From: Dryococelus australis
Taxonomy: Eukaryota; Arthropoda; Insecta; Phasmatodea; Phasmatidae
Length of the DNA stretch: 64,000 bases
Direction: 5' to 3'
NCBI GenBank assembly: GCA_029891345.1
Contig: CM056994.1
Span: 143,366,457 to 143,430,456, forward strand
Shown: one piece after another, positions 12,060 to 24,333 of the stretch
How positions within the stretch are numbered: position 1 is the stretch's first letter
How the letters are laid out: each line of letters starts with the position of its first letter
Position numbers and translations under genes: made by a program
The notes under the pieces: generated by a model
Seen by the model: the letters and a program-made list of their open reading frames with translations, nothing else
Told to the model about the DNA's origin: nothing
Database searches by the model: none

Positions 12060-13175
12060 CTGTCCTAGCCTTCCTCCCAGGTTAATAAAATGGCACTACG
12101 CCTGAGGGTGTCCGATTTGGCACAGAACAGCCTCGCTCCCACAACCCATATTATCACACAATATTAAAGTATATATGACCGACCAATAATATCTAAGTAA
12201 AATTTCAGTGGGCAGTGTTGCCACTCGCTCGCAAAACAAACTCGAAAGCAAAACATTCTTGTGGAGATTTCCTTATCGCCACAGAACGCTGATAACGGTT
12301 TGTGAAATTTCTTTGTGATTAAAATCAAATTGTAATTTCTCGTGTATAATATCCCCAGTAATATAAACGACAGATCATTCAGATCCCCTTGACTTATAAA
12401 CAGCTATAGCCAGATGATGTTTAATCTATACTGAGTGATATAAAATGAAAAAGACATGCATATTTTAGACATTCCTGTAAAGTAATGTTTGGTGGTGTTG
12501 ATAAGATAGCTAAGAAAGTGAAAACACGACATGCGTATTATATTCATTTTAGATCTTCGTGTTGTTCAATATGTGTAAATAGTAATATAATACAAATATA
12601 TAAAGGTAGAATATTTATTTGTAAAAGAGAAATAAGAACTTGAATTGTAACTCCTGAATGAAATTTTATCCTCCAGATTATGAAAAATTTCTCGCCTTTT
12701 TTTTTAGCTGTGCGGAGAGCTGAAACTATTATATCTCATTTAATAACTGGTTCATATCATATATCATGATCGTATCTGTAACTACTGCCAGACAGGTATT
12801 ATATTTCCTTGGATCACTTGCGTTGATTCTGAAACACCCTTCATTTTTGCAACCAACAAATGAACAATGGAGAAATTTTTCTTTAGAGACATATGTTACA
12901 AAATACCTTCCTACATTTTCCACAGAGTGCTGGAGATTGAAGTAAACCGTAACAAAGAGCAAAAATGTATTTATTCTTTATATTCCAAAACTGTCTCTTA
13001 CTATCAGCGATTACTTTGAAACTTGTGTCACAGAATACTTGGTCTTAATATACAATAATGGTGTTTATGATGCGCATGCTTGCAAGTATTTGACTGAGTC
13101 TTCGTGAAACTCGTTTCTGGAGCAATCACAAAAAATTAATAATAAAAATGGAATGGAATTTTTTGCATATCTGTA
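12060..13175. other. No recognised gene
   Basis: AT-rich. A 77-codon minus-strand frame at 12729-12962 has no motif I recognise. Confidence 0.5.
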
Positions 13176-13186
13176 TTGTCACAAAG

Positions 13187-13440
13187 GGGCCGCAGGGGTT
13201 TAGTGGTTAGGCTAAACGCCGCCCACCTAGGCAAACCGAGCTTGATTCGGCAGGCTCGCTCCCGGATTTTCGCATGTGGGAATAGTTTCGGACGATGCCG
13301 CTGGTCGCCGGGTTTTCTCCGGTATCTCCCGTTTCCTAGTCCCCTTCATTCCAACGCTATTCCGTAGTCACCTCGCTTCACGCTCATTGGCTGTTTAAAC
13401 CTCTATATTAAGGGGCGCACAAATATTTTCACTTACTGTT
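13187..13440 (+). mobile_element. tRNA-derived SINE with perfect 11-bp target duplication
   Basis: A 254-bp insertion flanked by identical ttgtcacaaag at 13176-13186 and 13441-13451, the hallmark of target-primed reverse transcription. The head is tRNA-like: an A-box-like tagtggttag and a weak B-box-like gcttgattcggc. It is followed by the family body (cggattttcgcatgtggg ... cggacgatgccgctggtcg ... ccccttcattccaacgct). Related copies occur at 16850-17095, 56559-57262 and 60655-60866 on the minus strand and perhaps 36249-36440. An RNA polymerase III transcript moved by a partner LINE is expected for such elements; that is inference. The open frame at 13176-13367 is incidental. Confidence 0.85.
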
Positions 13441-13451
13441 TTGTCACAAAG

Positions 13452-14171
13452 AATAGTAGAACTAGTAAAACATCTACAGTTAAAGTTTTCTCAGCACATA
13501 ATTTATTAAGTGGTTCATTAAATGTTTCTGATATGGAAAATTATGCTGACTAGTAGTAAAAATACCTGAAAACAAATGTGTGTCTGTGTTCAAACAATTA
13601 TTCACATATTAGTTTGTCTTAAAAATCTCATATAGTCTTAAAATTAGGTGTGCGTATGTATTAAGTACTTATATATGTTCACACACGCACATCTATATGT
13701 GGTTCACGATAAATTGAGAACTTTTGAAATCACCTGTGCTCAACTGCATACATTTTAACGTAAGAAGTGAACTCAAGAGTGTTGGAAAAGTTGGCAGTGA
13801 ATTATAGGAAATCTTTTCACATATCACTAGACAAAACGTTCAACATTATTGGAACATAGACTGAATTGTTTTTCGCACGTAAGTATAAAAAAAGCTCTTA
13901 CTGACACATTTATATTTCAAACAAATTTATAACATCACTTAGCCGAAGCATCGTTTCAAGTAGCAGGCTTCATTGTTTGTTTACTCTTCTTTTACGTCTT
14001 TCCCAATCACTTGTTCGAATGATCAGAAATTCGAGAAATTGTGTAGCACTTTAGGTTCCACTGGTTGGTAAGTTTTGTAAGTGTCTTTAACAACGTGATT
14101 TATGTGGCAGTTCGTAACATCCAAAATAAAATATGTATTTACATTATGAAAATTAAATTTAGGTGTATATA
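13452..14171. other. No recognised gene
   Basis: AT-rich. Near 13694 it repeats ~40 bp found at 1431-1470. No coding signal seen. Confidence 0.5.
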
Positions 14172-14550
14172 GGGTATTTCGTTAATGTATACTAACCGCG
14201 TGTTAGCGGAATCCTTAGGACAAACAAATACAGATACATATGTACATCATAGGGCCTAAAGTTATTATCGAGTAGACAGTCTGGAACGTTACGGCAGGAA
14301 ATTGTTATGCAACGATGAATTGGAAACCACTTAACGCTTAAGCAACGAAAATTGACGTACAGGATAAAATTTACAAGGCAGATTACGACACAAAAAGGCT
14401 TTAAGGAGAGTACGCACATTTATTCATTAAATAGAGGTTTGGCACACACCAATTACGTACAAGGTTTAACCTTACACTTGAACCAATTTTTCATGACATG
14501 TTAGTAGTTAGCATGGAAAAAGCAATAACAAAGGTCGCCTTGGTAGTATC
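14172..14550. repeat. Left terminal inverted repeat of the 14.2-kb transposon
   Basis: Pairs with 15950-16342 in inverted orientation with many small differences. The long (~380 bp) repeats are unusual for Tc1/mariner elements, whose inverted repeats are mostly tens of bases. Confidence 0.75.
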
Positions 14551-14699
14551 CACTAATACCTACCGTTTCTTGAGAAATCAAGTGTTTGTTGGAAAAGCGA
14601 ATACGTGGTGTCTGGGAGGTAGGCAGCCTGCACCACTGCCATGGATGATGAGTAAACTGATACCCTGGCTAATGTCCCTGTCCTAAGGAAATTGGTTTA

Positions 14700-15690
14700 T
14701 ATGATAGAGCATCGCACGTATCGTGAAATGATATTGCATCAGCTGCAAGTCATCGATATGCTAAAAAAAAATTCGAGCTCTACATTTGCCAAATGCACGT
14801 GTATCCACTTCAGTTAATCAGCGTTTGCGTTAAACAGGAGTTGTACGCGCAAGTTACCACGACGTTGGCTGATCTCGGTTAGACATCGAGTGTGGTGTAT
14901 TGGACTATGTTGATACCCAACTACATGGAGCACTCAAGGAATCACTAATTAGTTGAACGCATCACATTCTACAGGATGTCGCATTTTAATAAGAAACAGA
15001 TTGCACCCATATCACGACCAGCCAGTGCAGGCATTGCTTCTCTCTAACCGTGAGTGACTCCAGGGCTAAATTATGTTAGCCCCATGTTTCTACGGCACTG
15101 TACCACTCACCGCCGAAGCATCTTTCATGAGGCATGGTGTCTTCAACTCTCATAACGAGTATGTAAGGGCACACATCAACCCACATCCAGTAAAGGAATC
15201 CCACTTCCAATGTCTGTTTTATCTGCGCATTTGAGCAGGATTATCGTTGGAATACTAATTGGGCCACACATAATTCCCGCACAGCTATCTGGAGCTTCCC
15301 ATTGGTACTTCTTGGAAGACAACCTGGCACAACTTCTTGAATATGTACCACTGTATCTACAAGACATGTGGTACATGCACGATGGTGCAACAGCACACTT
15401 TAGTAGCACAGAAAGGCAGTACATGGATGCGCAAGTACCCAGTGCGATGGATTGGCTGAGGTAGGCTAGTGGGTTGGGCCTCCAGATTACCGGATCTAAA
15501 CCCAGTCGACTTATATTTGTGGGGTCACTTGAAGGCACATGTGTATGCAACTGACGTCGACAATGTGGAGGATAACTGGCAAAGTATTCGAATTGCATGC
15601 CGCAAAGTACAGACAAATCATACTATGTTGCAGCAGGCGAGTTAGTCATATGAGCGTCACATTCATGCATAATGGGGATGGATGGCTCAC
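14700..15690 (+). pseudogene. DDE transposase (Tc1/mariner-like, IS630-type fold) pseudogene
   Basis: Relic of a transposase type common in insects. In order, in shifting frames: HRTYREMILHQLQVIDM (about 14712), HGVFNSHNEYVRAHINPH (about 15134-15187), IGPHIIPAQLSGASHWYF, WYMHDGATAHFSS with the second catalytic Asp (about 15370), PVRWIG, and LPDLNPVDLYLWGHLKAH with the acidic/aromatic C-terminal block (about 15490-15540). A length of about 330 codons would fit the family. At least two frameshifts and several stops break it. It lies in the middle of the inverted-repeat element, which is what a transposase source gene should do. It is not a copy of the Tc1-like relic at 661-1069. Confidence 0.8.
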
Positions 15691-15949
15691 ACTTTGGGCA
15701 TATGCTCTATCTATCTACAGAATTCTAAATAAATCACTAGTACTCGAAACCAGTGTTTTTATTTTCGACTACCCCACACTACCGCAATTTAATAAGGGAT
15801 CTTTTAGCTGCATTAGGACAAAAATATGAACCAGGTTGTGAATTTGTATGTCTTGCACAACTATCAGCGTTACAGGCTGCCTACTTCACAAGCAACTGTT
15901 AATATGCCGTCTAACTAAACATGTGATTTATGCGTAAACGATCGGGACT

Positions 15950-16342
15950 AGCGAATTTTACCAAGGCGACAACGCGACCTTTTTATTGTTTTTTGCATTG
16001 GATTACTTACATGTCAAATACATTTTCTTCATGCGCAGGATTGTAAAGTTTTAAGCCATTAAAATGTGCCAGCACCTATTTAATGTATGAAGGCCTCTAC
16101 TCTCCGTTACACCATTTTGTGTGGTAACGTGCCTTATAAATGTTGGCCAGTATGCCAATTTTCGTTGTTTAATTGTAATTGGTTTCCAATATATCACTGC
16201 ATAGCACATTTACAATCGCAATGTTCCAGGGCATCTTCTACACTCAGAAATCTGTTAAGGCCTTATGTCATGTATTTGTATCCCTATTTATTTGTCCTAA
16301 GGATTCTGGTCACGCCAGGTTAGCATACTTTAACGACTCATC
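15950..16342. repeat. Right terminal inverted repeat of the 14.2-kb transposon
   Basis: Mirror of 14172-14550. Its inner edge reads accaaggcgacaacgcgacc, the complement of the ggtcgccttggt-type inner edge of the left copy with an 8-10-bp duplication. Confidence 0.75.
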
Positions 16343-16344
16343 CT

Positions 16345-16845
16345 GTTAATGAAGTGGTACAATTAGTTCCTTTTTGCTCTATATATACGTAGTTTCTAGT
16401 CTAGTTGTTTCGTGTAATATGCCGACCTGGTCAGTTTTCCTACATTAAAGTTGGTTATAATTTAAAATTTGAAGACAAGTAGGCTACATTAATTTAATGA
16501 CGTTTGCGATATCGTAAAGCAATGTTGGAGCTTCCATGGAAGTTGTTATTTAAGTGACTTTCAAAGAAAAAATATTTCTTGAATTCGCTTCTACGATTCC
16601 CGAGATCTGATACATCTCCATAAATATTCAAACGACTGAACTTTTGTATGTAAACACCCATCTTCGTTAATACTATGAATGTCTGATGTCCTTACTTAAA
16701 ACCCTATGTGTACGAGTCTGCTGAATTTTCGTTAACGCTTTCAAAATATTTTCGGGAGCAAACACAGACACACACATATCACCCAGCTAGTAGTATATAT
16801 ACACACAGAAACACAATATATGACATTGAGCTCTATGCGTAAGCA
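16345..16845. other. No recognised gene
   Basis: AT-rich spacer between the transposon and a SINE copy, with a short acac/tata run near 16760-16805. Confidence 0.5.
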
Positions 16846-16849
16846 GGCT

Positions 16850-17095
16850 AATAGGTGAGTGAGTGAAGATATTTTGGCGGCTCTTAACATCGAGGTCTTC
16901 AGAGCCGATGGGGGTAATATAAGTGAATATGGAGAGGCGCCGGAATGAAGGGGCGGGGGAAACGAGATCCCCGAGAAAAGCCATTGACAAATGGCATCGT
17001 CCGGCACGATTCCCACTTGCGAGAATCCGGTGATCCGGCCGGCATTGAACCCAGTCCGCCTTGGTGGGTGGCGAGCGTGAGGCTAAAAGGTGCAC
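16850..17095 (-). mobile_element. SINE copy (same family as 13187-13440)
   Basis: On the minus strand it reads in family order: a worn tRNA-like head (ccacccaccaaggcggactg, then a box-B-like gggttcaatgcc), ggattctcgcaagtgggaa, cggacgatgcca, ccccgccccttcattcc, then the tail catcggctctgaagacctcg and gttaagagccgcc. An 8-bp attgagct occurs on both sides (16825 and 17113) but is not adjacent to the edges, so I do not call it a target duplication. Confidence 0.8.
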
Positions 17096-17099
17096 TGGA

Positions 17100-18255
17100 A
17101 TAATAGAATATTATTGAGCTGTGATACAATGAGTCGATACCTCAGTACAAATTTCATAAGTTTATTACAAATGACGCTGTGAATTTGTTTTATATTACAT
17201 GGGGAACATTACTGCTCTTCTTTTAATATGTAGCCACAGTTCCTTGACGTTTTGTTGAATCTATCAATGTGTCTGGGCAGTCTGGACTGCCCAGACTTCA
17301 ATTTCGGTTATGAAAATTGGATTCTTAATTAAATGTGTATATTCAATTTTATGAATTATCACATCATCTGTTGGGTAATGTTATATTTGTATTCGTTTTA
17401 AATTAGTTCCACATCGCTGTTGTCACAATAATATTTTAAGCTAAAAGTGTTTTTATAGTACGCAATGTTATGCCAAACTTTCATATCGTTAGACCCGGTA
17501 AAAACCAAATTCATCTCGACAAATTTTCATGAAAATTGCAATTGGTAATCAATATGTTCATGGAAGTGAGACGTAAACATTTTGTTAAATTCGGTTCAGC
17601 CGCCGAAGTTTTATGACAACTATTTTCGACATTCGCAACGTCATTGTAGCAAAATCGACCGTTTGCTTACACATAATATACATATATGCACACAGTTATT
17701 AATTTGGAAGTTATTTTTGATTTAAGTAGTACACTGCAGAAGAATTTTGATACGGCGGCAAATATTGTCACGACTCTAATTTATGCAGCAGGAAAACAGC
17801 ATTTTGTAATAGCCTACTTAAATTTAAAAAAACGCACTTTCTTAAAGCGTTTAAGCACGCCTCTAAATGTCATCACAAATAATTCTCTCATCATTTATCG
17901 ACGACTTAACACATGTTGTTTGCCGTAGGCAATGGACTAAAAGACATTGTTATCTGGGTGTGTTTAATTTGTATGATGGATAAAAATTTCAGCCTCGCAA
18001 AATAGTAAAAATCACACAACAGTATACTCAAAGAGATATTATTTTCTGAAATTATCGTGTACGTGTTTACAGTGTACGTTAAAATAGATAATCACATGTT
18101 GTAATGTTATGTAAATAAATAGAGTTAGATTCTGAAAAGCTGTTTAAACATTCTCCACATGCCAATGTTTACAGTGAGATAGTGCGTAATAATATTAAAC
18201 GGCCTAAAAATTTAAATTAACAAGGCTTTCAAATGGACGAATTTGTGCATGTACA
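17100..18255. other. No recognised gene
   Basis: AT-rich. Contains the hairpin at 17271-17296 and an 80-codon plus-strand frame at 17686-17928 with no motif. Confidence 0.5.
17271..17296. other. Perfect 11-bp inverted repeat, 4-nt loop
   Basis: gtctgggcagt and actgcccagac are exact reverse complements separated by ctgg. GC-rich in an AT-rich region. No T-tract follows, and I assign no function. Confidence 0.8.
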
Positions 18256-18259
18256 AATA

Positions 18260-18303
18260 CCCCCCCCCCCCCCCCACACACACACATATATATGTGTGTG
18301 TGT
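18260..18303. repeat. Compound microsatellite C16-(CA)n-(TA)n-(TG)n
   Basis: A 16-base C run passes into CA, then TATATA, then TGTGTG. The CA...TG part is self-complementary and could fold. Confidence 0.9.
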
Positions 18304-18304
18304 T

Positions 18305-20612
18305 TAATACTGCTTCACATTAAAATTTGGTTTAACTTTTAAGGTATGCCATTATGCAAGGTAATATCAGGTAAAGGGATAACTGGAAATGTATGCATAA
18401 ATTCTGCAACTTCATATTATTAAATAGTTCTCTCTTTCCAAAACCGATCACCGATTATAACACAATGAAATTTCTTCAACGCTCCCTGCAAATTTTGTGC
18501 ACCATCTTAATTCGAAGTGCAGAACTCCATTGACTTTCGTCAAAAAAGCTTGGTACCATAGTTCGCGGTGGACGATTCTAGCAGGCAGTCACTGTAGTCG
18601 GAGACCGATGTATATCATGAAGTGCCAAACATAAGTTTCTTAACAGTGGCGAATAAGAGCTAAACTGCTGGAAACACGACTGAATAGCGGTCTTCTGTAG
18701 CTATAATTTTAGTATGAATGGGCACATGATCAGAACTGCAGTTACTAGGAAACTATTTTATTGTAATGTAAAAAAATTGGATAGTTCTTGGCAGCTAACT
18801 AGGGTAGTTCATCTTAAGGCCATCATGTAGATTAATTTTAATTAATGCCGTATCTATAAAATATTAACTTTTTAATATAAAAATTTGTGTAATATAGTGT
18901 GTGTGTCAACCAATGTTTGACGAGCAGATAATGTATGTTATTTAAAGCCTAATTAAATTCTGGTTTTCCAATTCTTACGTTATCCGTTGTCAAAAAAAAT
19001 CTATTGTTTTCAAAAAAATATTCAAATGGAACATTTCCGAAAAACTAAAGATGAGCGTGGAAGGGCTTTCGTCGCTTATTTAAATGCGTGCTTCCCAAAT
19101 ATTTCTTAGCAAAAATATAACGATGGAAAACATATACAAAATTTTAATATATTAAAAAGTTAATGTTGCCTAATAGTATTCTGATGGCATTATGTAGATT
19201 AACTTCGCAAGTGAATTCTCCTGCTTTATGTATATTGTTATTTTCAGAAAACAATTTATGTAAATTAATTTACTTTTTTGAGTATTATTTTAATAATTTA
19301 ATTTAATGAAGAAATTTTAAAAATAATTTCAATACTGGTGGAAATTATAGGTTATTTATGAGTGTTCTTTACAAATAATATATTTTAAAAAGCTAAACCA
19401 AATTGAAATGTTTCTTTCTTATAATCATTTTCTAGACAACTGAACAAATTGTTACAGAAATATAGCCCATTCACAGTTTCTTCGGCATTTTTGAATAAAA
19501 CTTTTGAAAAATCTCTCCATGTATAACGTGTTTAGTTATTTCCTAAATGCGCCCTGTGTGGCAAGCGATTCATACTTGTGTTCATAAAAGTTACTTTTTT
19601 TTTTCCTATTGAATTGAAGTGTTATTCATATTTTATCTATTAGTTATAATTCTTCATTTGTAAATAACTTGAATAAATCACAGGGAGAAAATAGGTATGT
19701 TAGAAGCACCTAGTGAGAAATAGTTCATATACACGATTTTGTTACACTCAGTGCGAACAAGTGTGGTGCGTTGTCCCTCTGGTGAATAATCCAGGCTTAG
19801 TTAAGCTTAGTTTGCACGAGGTGGAGGAAACTCCTGGATGTAAAACTTTAGCAGGGCTTCTGAAAAGGCTGAAGTACCCATTATAGCGTCTTCTTTGTTT
19901 GGGCAACTGCAACAATACACTAAATAGTATAAAATTTAATATATCATTTACAATAAATTAAATATATTGATAGGGTATATAAAGGAGTATATATTAATCA
20001 ACTCTCGATAAGTGAGGTACAACATAGTAGAAAAGTAGACAACTTTTCCCACTCTAGTACATTCATAAGTGTTGACAAAACATTACACCTACCGCTGTTC
20101 ACACTCAATTTGCGAATGCTGGCAGTCGCTCTTTCTTTTTGATGATAGACAACACTGTTTACAGTTCTGCGATATTATACCGTTTTACTTTTGGCTAAAA
20201 ATCGTGCAACTTTTAAACGATTTTTAATTATGGATAAATTATCATGCTCAAGAAGAAGTTTTGAACTGGCGTATTTCTGTTAGCTATCGGGTAGAAGTTA
20301 TGTTGTTAATTTCACTAATACGAACAAGTGTTAGATTTTACTTTATGTATTCAAGGCAAAGGAGTGCAGATGAGTAGAGGGGGCTAAGCAGTTTTATTAG
20401 TATTGTTGTGTTATTAATTTTGTATGAAGGAAAACCTTACCTTTGCTGAGGATTGTATTCATATAGAACGTCTTAATGATGTTTAGTGAAACCGACAATA
20501 CCTCTTGTATTTCCTCCGCCGATGTTTGTTTTATAGACAAGTGCACTTCGCATGGGCTATATATATAAACGAATAAATGTTAAATGCACAATGAATATCA
20601 GTTTTGGAAGCC
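18305..20612. other. No recognised gene
   Basis: About 2.3 kb of AT-rich sequence without an open frame of interest, ending at the left terminus of the large Polinton-like element. Confidence 0.5.
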
Positions 20613-20615
20613 ACT

Positions 20616-22680
20616 AGCGGGACGATGTCTTGGGCAATCTCACAACGATAACCTCATTTATAAAATCGTATTAAAATCAGAATCTGGCAGGCTCTCCGGC
20701 CTCGTGTGTGGCTATTTATTCCAGATTCCTCGTCCTAAACCTCCTAACATCAATATAAACAGCAGTAGGGCGTGGGCGTTCTGGCCCACCTTAGATGTGA
20801 ATTGATGGATTATGGGATTTATTTATTTATTAGCGGATTAATTGATTAATCTTATTAATTTGCGAATAAGATTAAAATTGTTGGAAATTTCATTTATTCG
20901 ATTAATGGCTTAATCCATTTTTGAAAATTTTTGGAAAAATTTAATTTTTTATTAATTTTTTTAATTTATTGGTAGTGTAATTATTGGATTGGTTTCTATA
21001 TTTGGAGAGTGGCAGCTTCGGTCTTCACCCTTGGAAGTCTGGCAGGACACCGAGATTGGTAGGTGTGTGGGTGGCAGTGTAATGTGTTGTGTAATACTGG
21101 CATAAGTTTAATTTTAGGAGAAGAGTGGCATAAAAATTAATTGGTTGTAGGAGCAGCTTTATATGTGTTGACCCATGTCCATCTGGTAGGCCACTGAGGT
21201 GGGAAGATCCTGGAAGAGGAGGGGGTGTCGGAAGCGACCACAAGTCTGGTGACTTGGGTAGTCGGTTTATGACTGAGGTGGGACGCTAGGTACGGGAGAA
21301 GGAGAGACCAGCACCGAGACACTCCCACCACAGGTGGTGTCTGAATGTATACTGAAGTTTAGATATGTGTAACGGTGGAAGTTGGATATACGTAATTAGA
21401 AATATATGATTTAAGATAGTAATTAGGCGAAATCAAATTATTATTAGCAAAATAAACAACTTCTATTGAAAGACAACATATTTTATTCAAAATCAATTGT
21501 ACACAAAGAGACATGAATACGATTTATGCTCAAATCCACAAAAGAACAACAGTTTACGAACCCAATTCGCACACACTATATGAATGAAGCAAAAGAAATG
21601 AATTATTGGTTAATCCAGCTAACTTACCCCATTTACACGAATCAGCTAAACACATGCATATTAAATCAGACTAATATAAACGAAAAATATTGATTAAAAC
21701 ACACTATATATAAACCCAAAAACGATGTATCCTTAACTATATCTACAACAAAATAAATACATATTAACCAAGGAAAAAGGCAGTGTACATCCCTACCCAA
21801 GCAAGGAACGACCTACTCTCAATCACACGCTAATTACGTTTAAGTATAGACTCAAGACACTGTTACAGATGTAACTGCCTTCACCCTCATATGCTCTCAG
21901 CTCTAGAAGGTAATGTTTGAACTACGTATAAAGTTATTTTACAATCGCTTATAATTTGTCACAAATACATGGAGTGATCTACCACTTTCAGTTAACATAA
22001 TAACATAAAATGTTTCAAATGAAATATTAACAGCGGACAATGAAATTAACTAAACATTTGACACCCAAAAAGTCAAATCACCAAATCGCACACAAAACTA
22101 CACGAAACAACATACCACAATTGCTACGCATTCCCTAGAAATAATTACTCACTGATGACACCATTACACGAAACACCTAACCACACATTCAAAATATAAA
22201 TTAATAATTAAATATTAAATATGCAAAAACGCACAGTACCACATTAGCGCTTTTCCTCAGAAAAATTAAACAACTATTAAAAACCGCTCTATTAAAATTC
22301 TAAATATCACACAAAAAATAAATTTAAGCATACCACAGCAATTCTACGATAGTGTGCCTTACGACGGTGGACCACGCCCATCACACGCAATTCGCCTCAT
22401 TCTCACTTCAAAAAATGTATCATATTTTCGGTATTAAACATTTCATAAATTTACGAAACAAATTTCCTATATGGAGGTTCGCAAGTTTGAATGGTGTCCG
22501 CACTTGTGTGTATTACGAACAAGAGCTCAGAGTGTCTTATATGTATGTCCGCTCTCTCCAGCGACTACTAACCAGGCCAACCAGCAGCCAGGGCAGCCAC
22601 GCAGGCACCGAACTATCCCATTAGAGCAGTCGAGAGTATTACCCCTCACTCTCTGTCTCATTCCCTTCCTCCCTTACCGG
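20616..22680. repeat. Left terminal inverted repeat of the large Polinton-like element
   Basis: Matches the reverse complement of 32990-34585 over its full length. Shared landmarks in order: acgatgtc, caacgataac, ctctccggcctc / ctctctggcctc, tgtggctatttattcc, gggcgttctggcccacct, gagaagagtggcataa, gtccatctggtaggc, aagcaaggaacgacctac, tataatttgtcacaaatac, aaaaagtcaaatca and tttcctatatggag. Relative to the right copy it holds two extra stretches, about 21310-21430 and 21455-21795. Short open frames inside it (20584-20805, 21025-21331, 22352-22683) have mirror images in the right copy and are not genes. Confidence 0.9.
21455..21795. other. Extra ~340 bp present only in the left inverted repeat
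   Basis: The right copy runs straight from agcaaaataagc to aagcaaggaacgacc, while the left copy has about 340 bp of A-rich sequence between agcaaaataaac and caagcaaggaacgacc. It is either an insertion on the left or a deletion on the right; I see no terminal structure that decides. Confidence 0.65.
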
Positions 22681-22684
22681 TGAC

Positions 22685-24180
22685 ACACCAACTGTGCGAG
22701 AGAATTTACTGTAGTGTGGCGAGCAAACAAAATAAGGCGATCCACACTGGAATGTGAATTTCTGTATCTTGGCTTCAACACTCATGAGCATTCATAGGAA
22801 AATGCTGCCTCCGAAACTCATATTAGCTACAAACCTGTTTTGCTTAATGAATCTACAATTCTACCACACAAAACTTTCGTATCATCAAGATTCTTAATAC
22901 TCTGTTTTAATTAATTACACAGTAAATAAACTCTTTTACACAATAATTGCGGATATGGAATAAATTACATTTCTATGTATTTTTAATATCCTGTGAAAAT
23001 TGTCTGCATTCACTATAACACGTTAATAATGTTTTATTTGCGACTTTAAATAACATATACTAACAGTTATTTATTAATTTCGCATTGTTTTCTGTGGGGC
23101 GCAATTAAGGCTAAAATTGTTTGCTCTGTTGCAATTCTCTGTAAACACAAATCTTTACTGCGTTAATAATTAACGATTTTGCTGTTATAGGTGATATTCA
23201 CGCAAACTGACTTCACAGCGAGACAGTGTTGCTTGCTGATATGGAATGCGGCCGGAAAAAATGATACGCCATTTGTTGCTAACACACTTGTTAGGCCAAG
23301 TGAATGGAAATTATGTGTTTAACACTTTTATGTTCACACACACATATTATCCTCACTGAAAACATATCAATAAACCATTTATAATTTTGTTTTTATATTG
23401 ATATATGTTTTTCAAGACATATGTATGTAAAGATGTTATACTCACTAATAGTTACATGTTCTTCACACAAACAATGTGTAAAGTCTTAAAGTAATACCAT
23501 TTTTTTTTGCGTAAACATTGACTCACTCATTTCTCTAAGATATTATGCTTCATAAAATTCTAGATATACACTCTATTTGGAGGTAAATGAAACAAACATT
23601 CAGATTGAAATTCATTTCAATACATCCCATTTTTCCAACAATCACAATATTTATTTACATATACAAATATCACATTATATTAAAAATATTTATTTACATT
23701 TACCAAAAATAATCAATCTTCTTTATATATCTTAATGAATCCCACATCTGGATAGCGATGTAGATGTAATTGGTGTCGAAGGAAGACCAACACGCTACTC
23801 TCAAATCTGTGTAATGTTTTTATTCACAGTGAATGCTACACAAAGCATTGGTTCGCTGGCTGTTAGACTTTGAGATTAGATTCTACTTGTAAGCCACTAG
23901 CTGTCAGTTGATTGGCTCACCCTTCGGAAGATTGCGAGAATTTGTCAGCCATTAACAAAGCAGCCTCCTAGAATAATTAAAAATATTTATTTGTCTATGG
24001 TTATGATAGGATAGGTAATGCAGCAACTTGCAATATGTAAAGTAAAATGTCTTTGCAACACCTTCCTCAGCCATGAAGGATTTTAGATATTTTCATGCTA
24101 GGTTCCGCTAATCAATATAGGCTGGGGTGATTCCAATGCTAATTCTAAAAGAGGAACCCTGCACCTCGAGAAAAATGTTT
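22685..24180. other. Left interior of the Polinton-like element; no gene recognised
   Basis: AT-rich and without a readable polymerase or other gene. A copy of the 7571-7697 dispersed repeat lies at 23928-24049. This is where more coding sequence would be expected in a complete element, so it was probably lost or overwritten. Confidence 0.55.
23928..24049. repeat. Dispersed repeat, copy 2
   Basis: Same orientation and landmarks as 7571-7697 (gcgagaatttg, cagcc/ca..., ctagaataattaaaa, aacttgca). Confidence 0.7.
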
Positions 24181-24183
24181 AAA

Positions 24184-24333
24184 CTCTACACAGGACATGT
24201 AATAGTATTTCGTTTTCGATTTAAACCAAATTTTATTTGTGAATTAGTAGGTACTAGACCTACTTAATGCAATAATGGTTTTGTGTTCGATTCTTGGCCA
24301 GGACATGTAATATTATTTTATTTCCAACCCTCA
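24184..24333 (-). repeat. Single inverted monomer of the 114-bp satellite
   Basis: Read on the minus strand it gives, in order, acatgtcctggccaagaatc, gcattaagtaggtctag, cacaaataaaatttggttta, aatcgaaaacgaaatac and a second acatgtcctg, that is, one full monomer of the 9415-10212 array plus the start of the next. Confidence 0.85.

Larger units (their letters stand above)
14172..16342 (+). mobile_element. Decayed DDE DNA transposon with ~380-bp terminal inverted repeats
   Basis: A ~2.17-kb element. The left end (14172-14550) and the reverse complement of the right end (15950-16342) are clearly related: both carry cgttaa(t/a)gtat, agaatccttaggaca or its variant, ttggaaaccac/a, caacgaaaattg, and near the inner edge ggtcgc and cgccttggta. 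The inverted repeats enclose a transposase pseudogene. The exact termini and the target duplication could not be fixed; the ends are worn. Opposed open frames at 14192-14419 (minus) and 16087-16323 (plus) are the same repeat read in mirror orientation, not genes. Confidence 0.8.

Noticed and set aside
16825..17120. attgagct repeats around the SINE at 16.9 kb as target duplication
   Set aside because: They lie about 20 bp away from the recognisable edges on both sides and are only 8 bp long.
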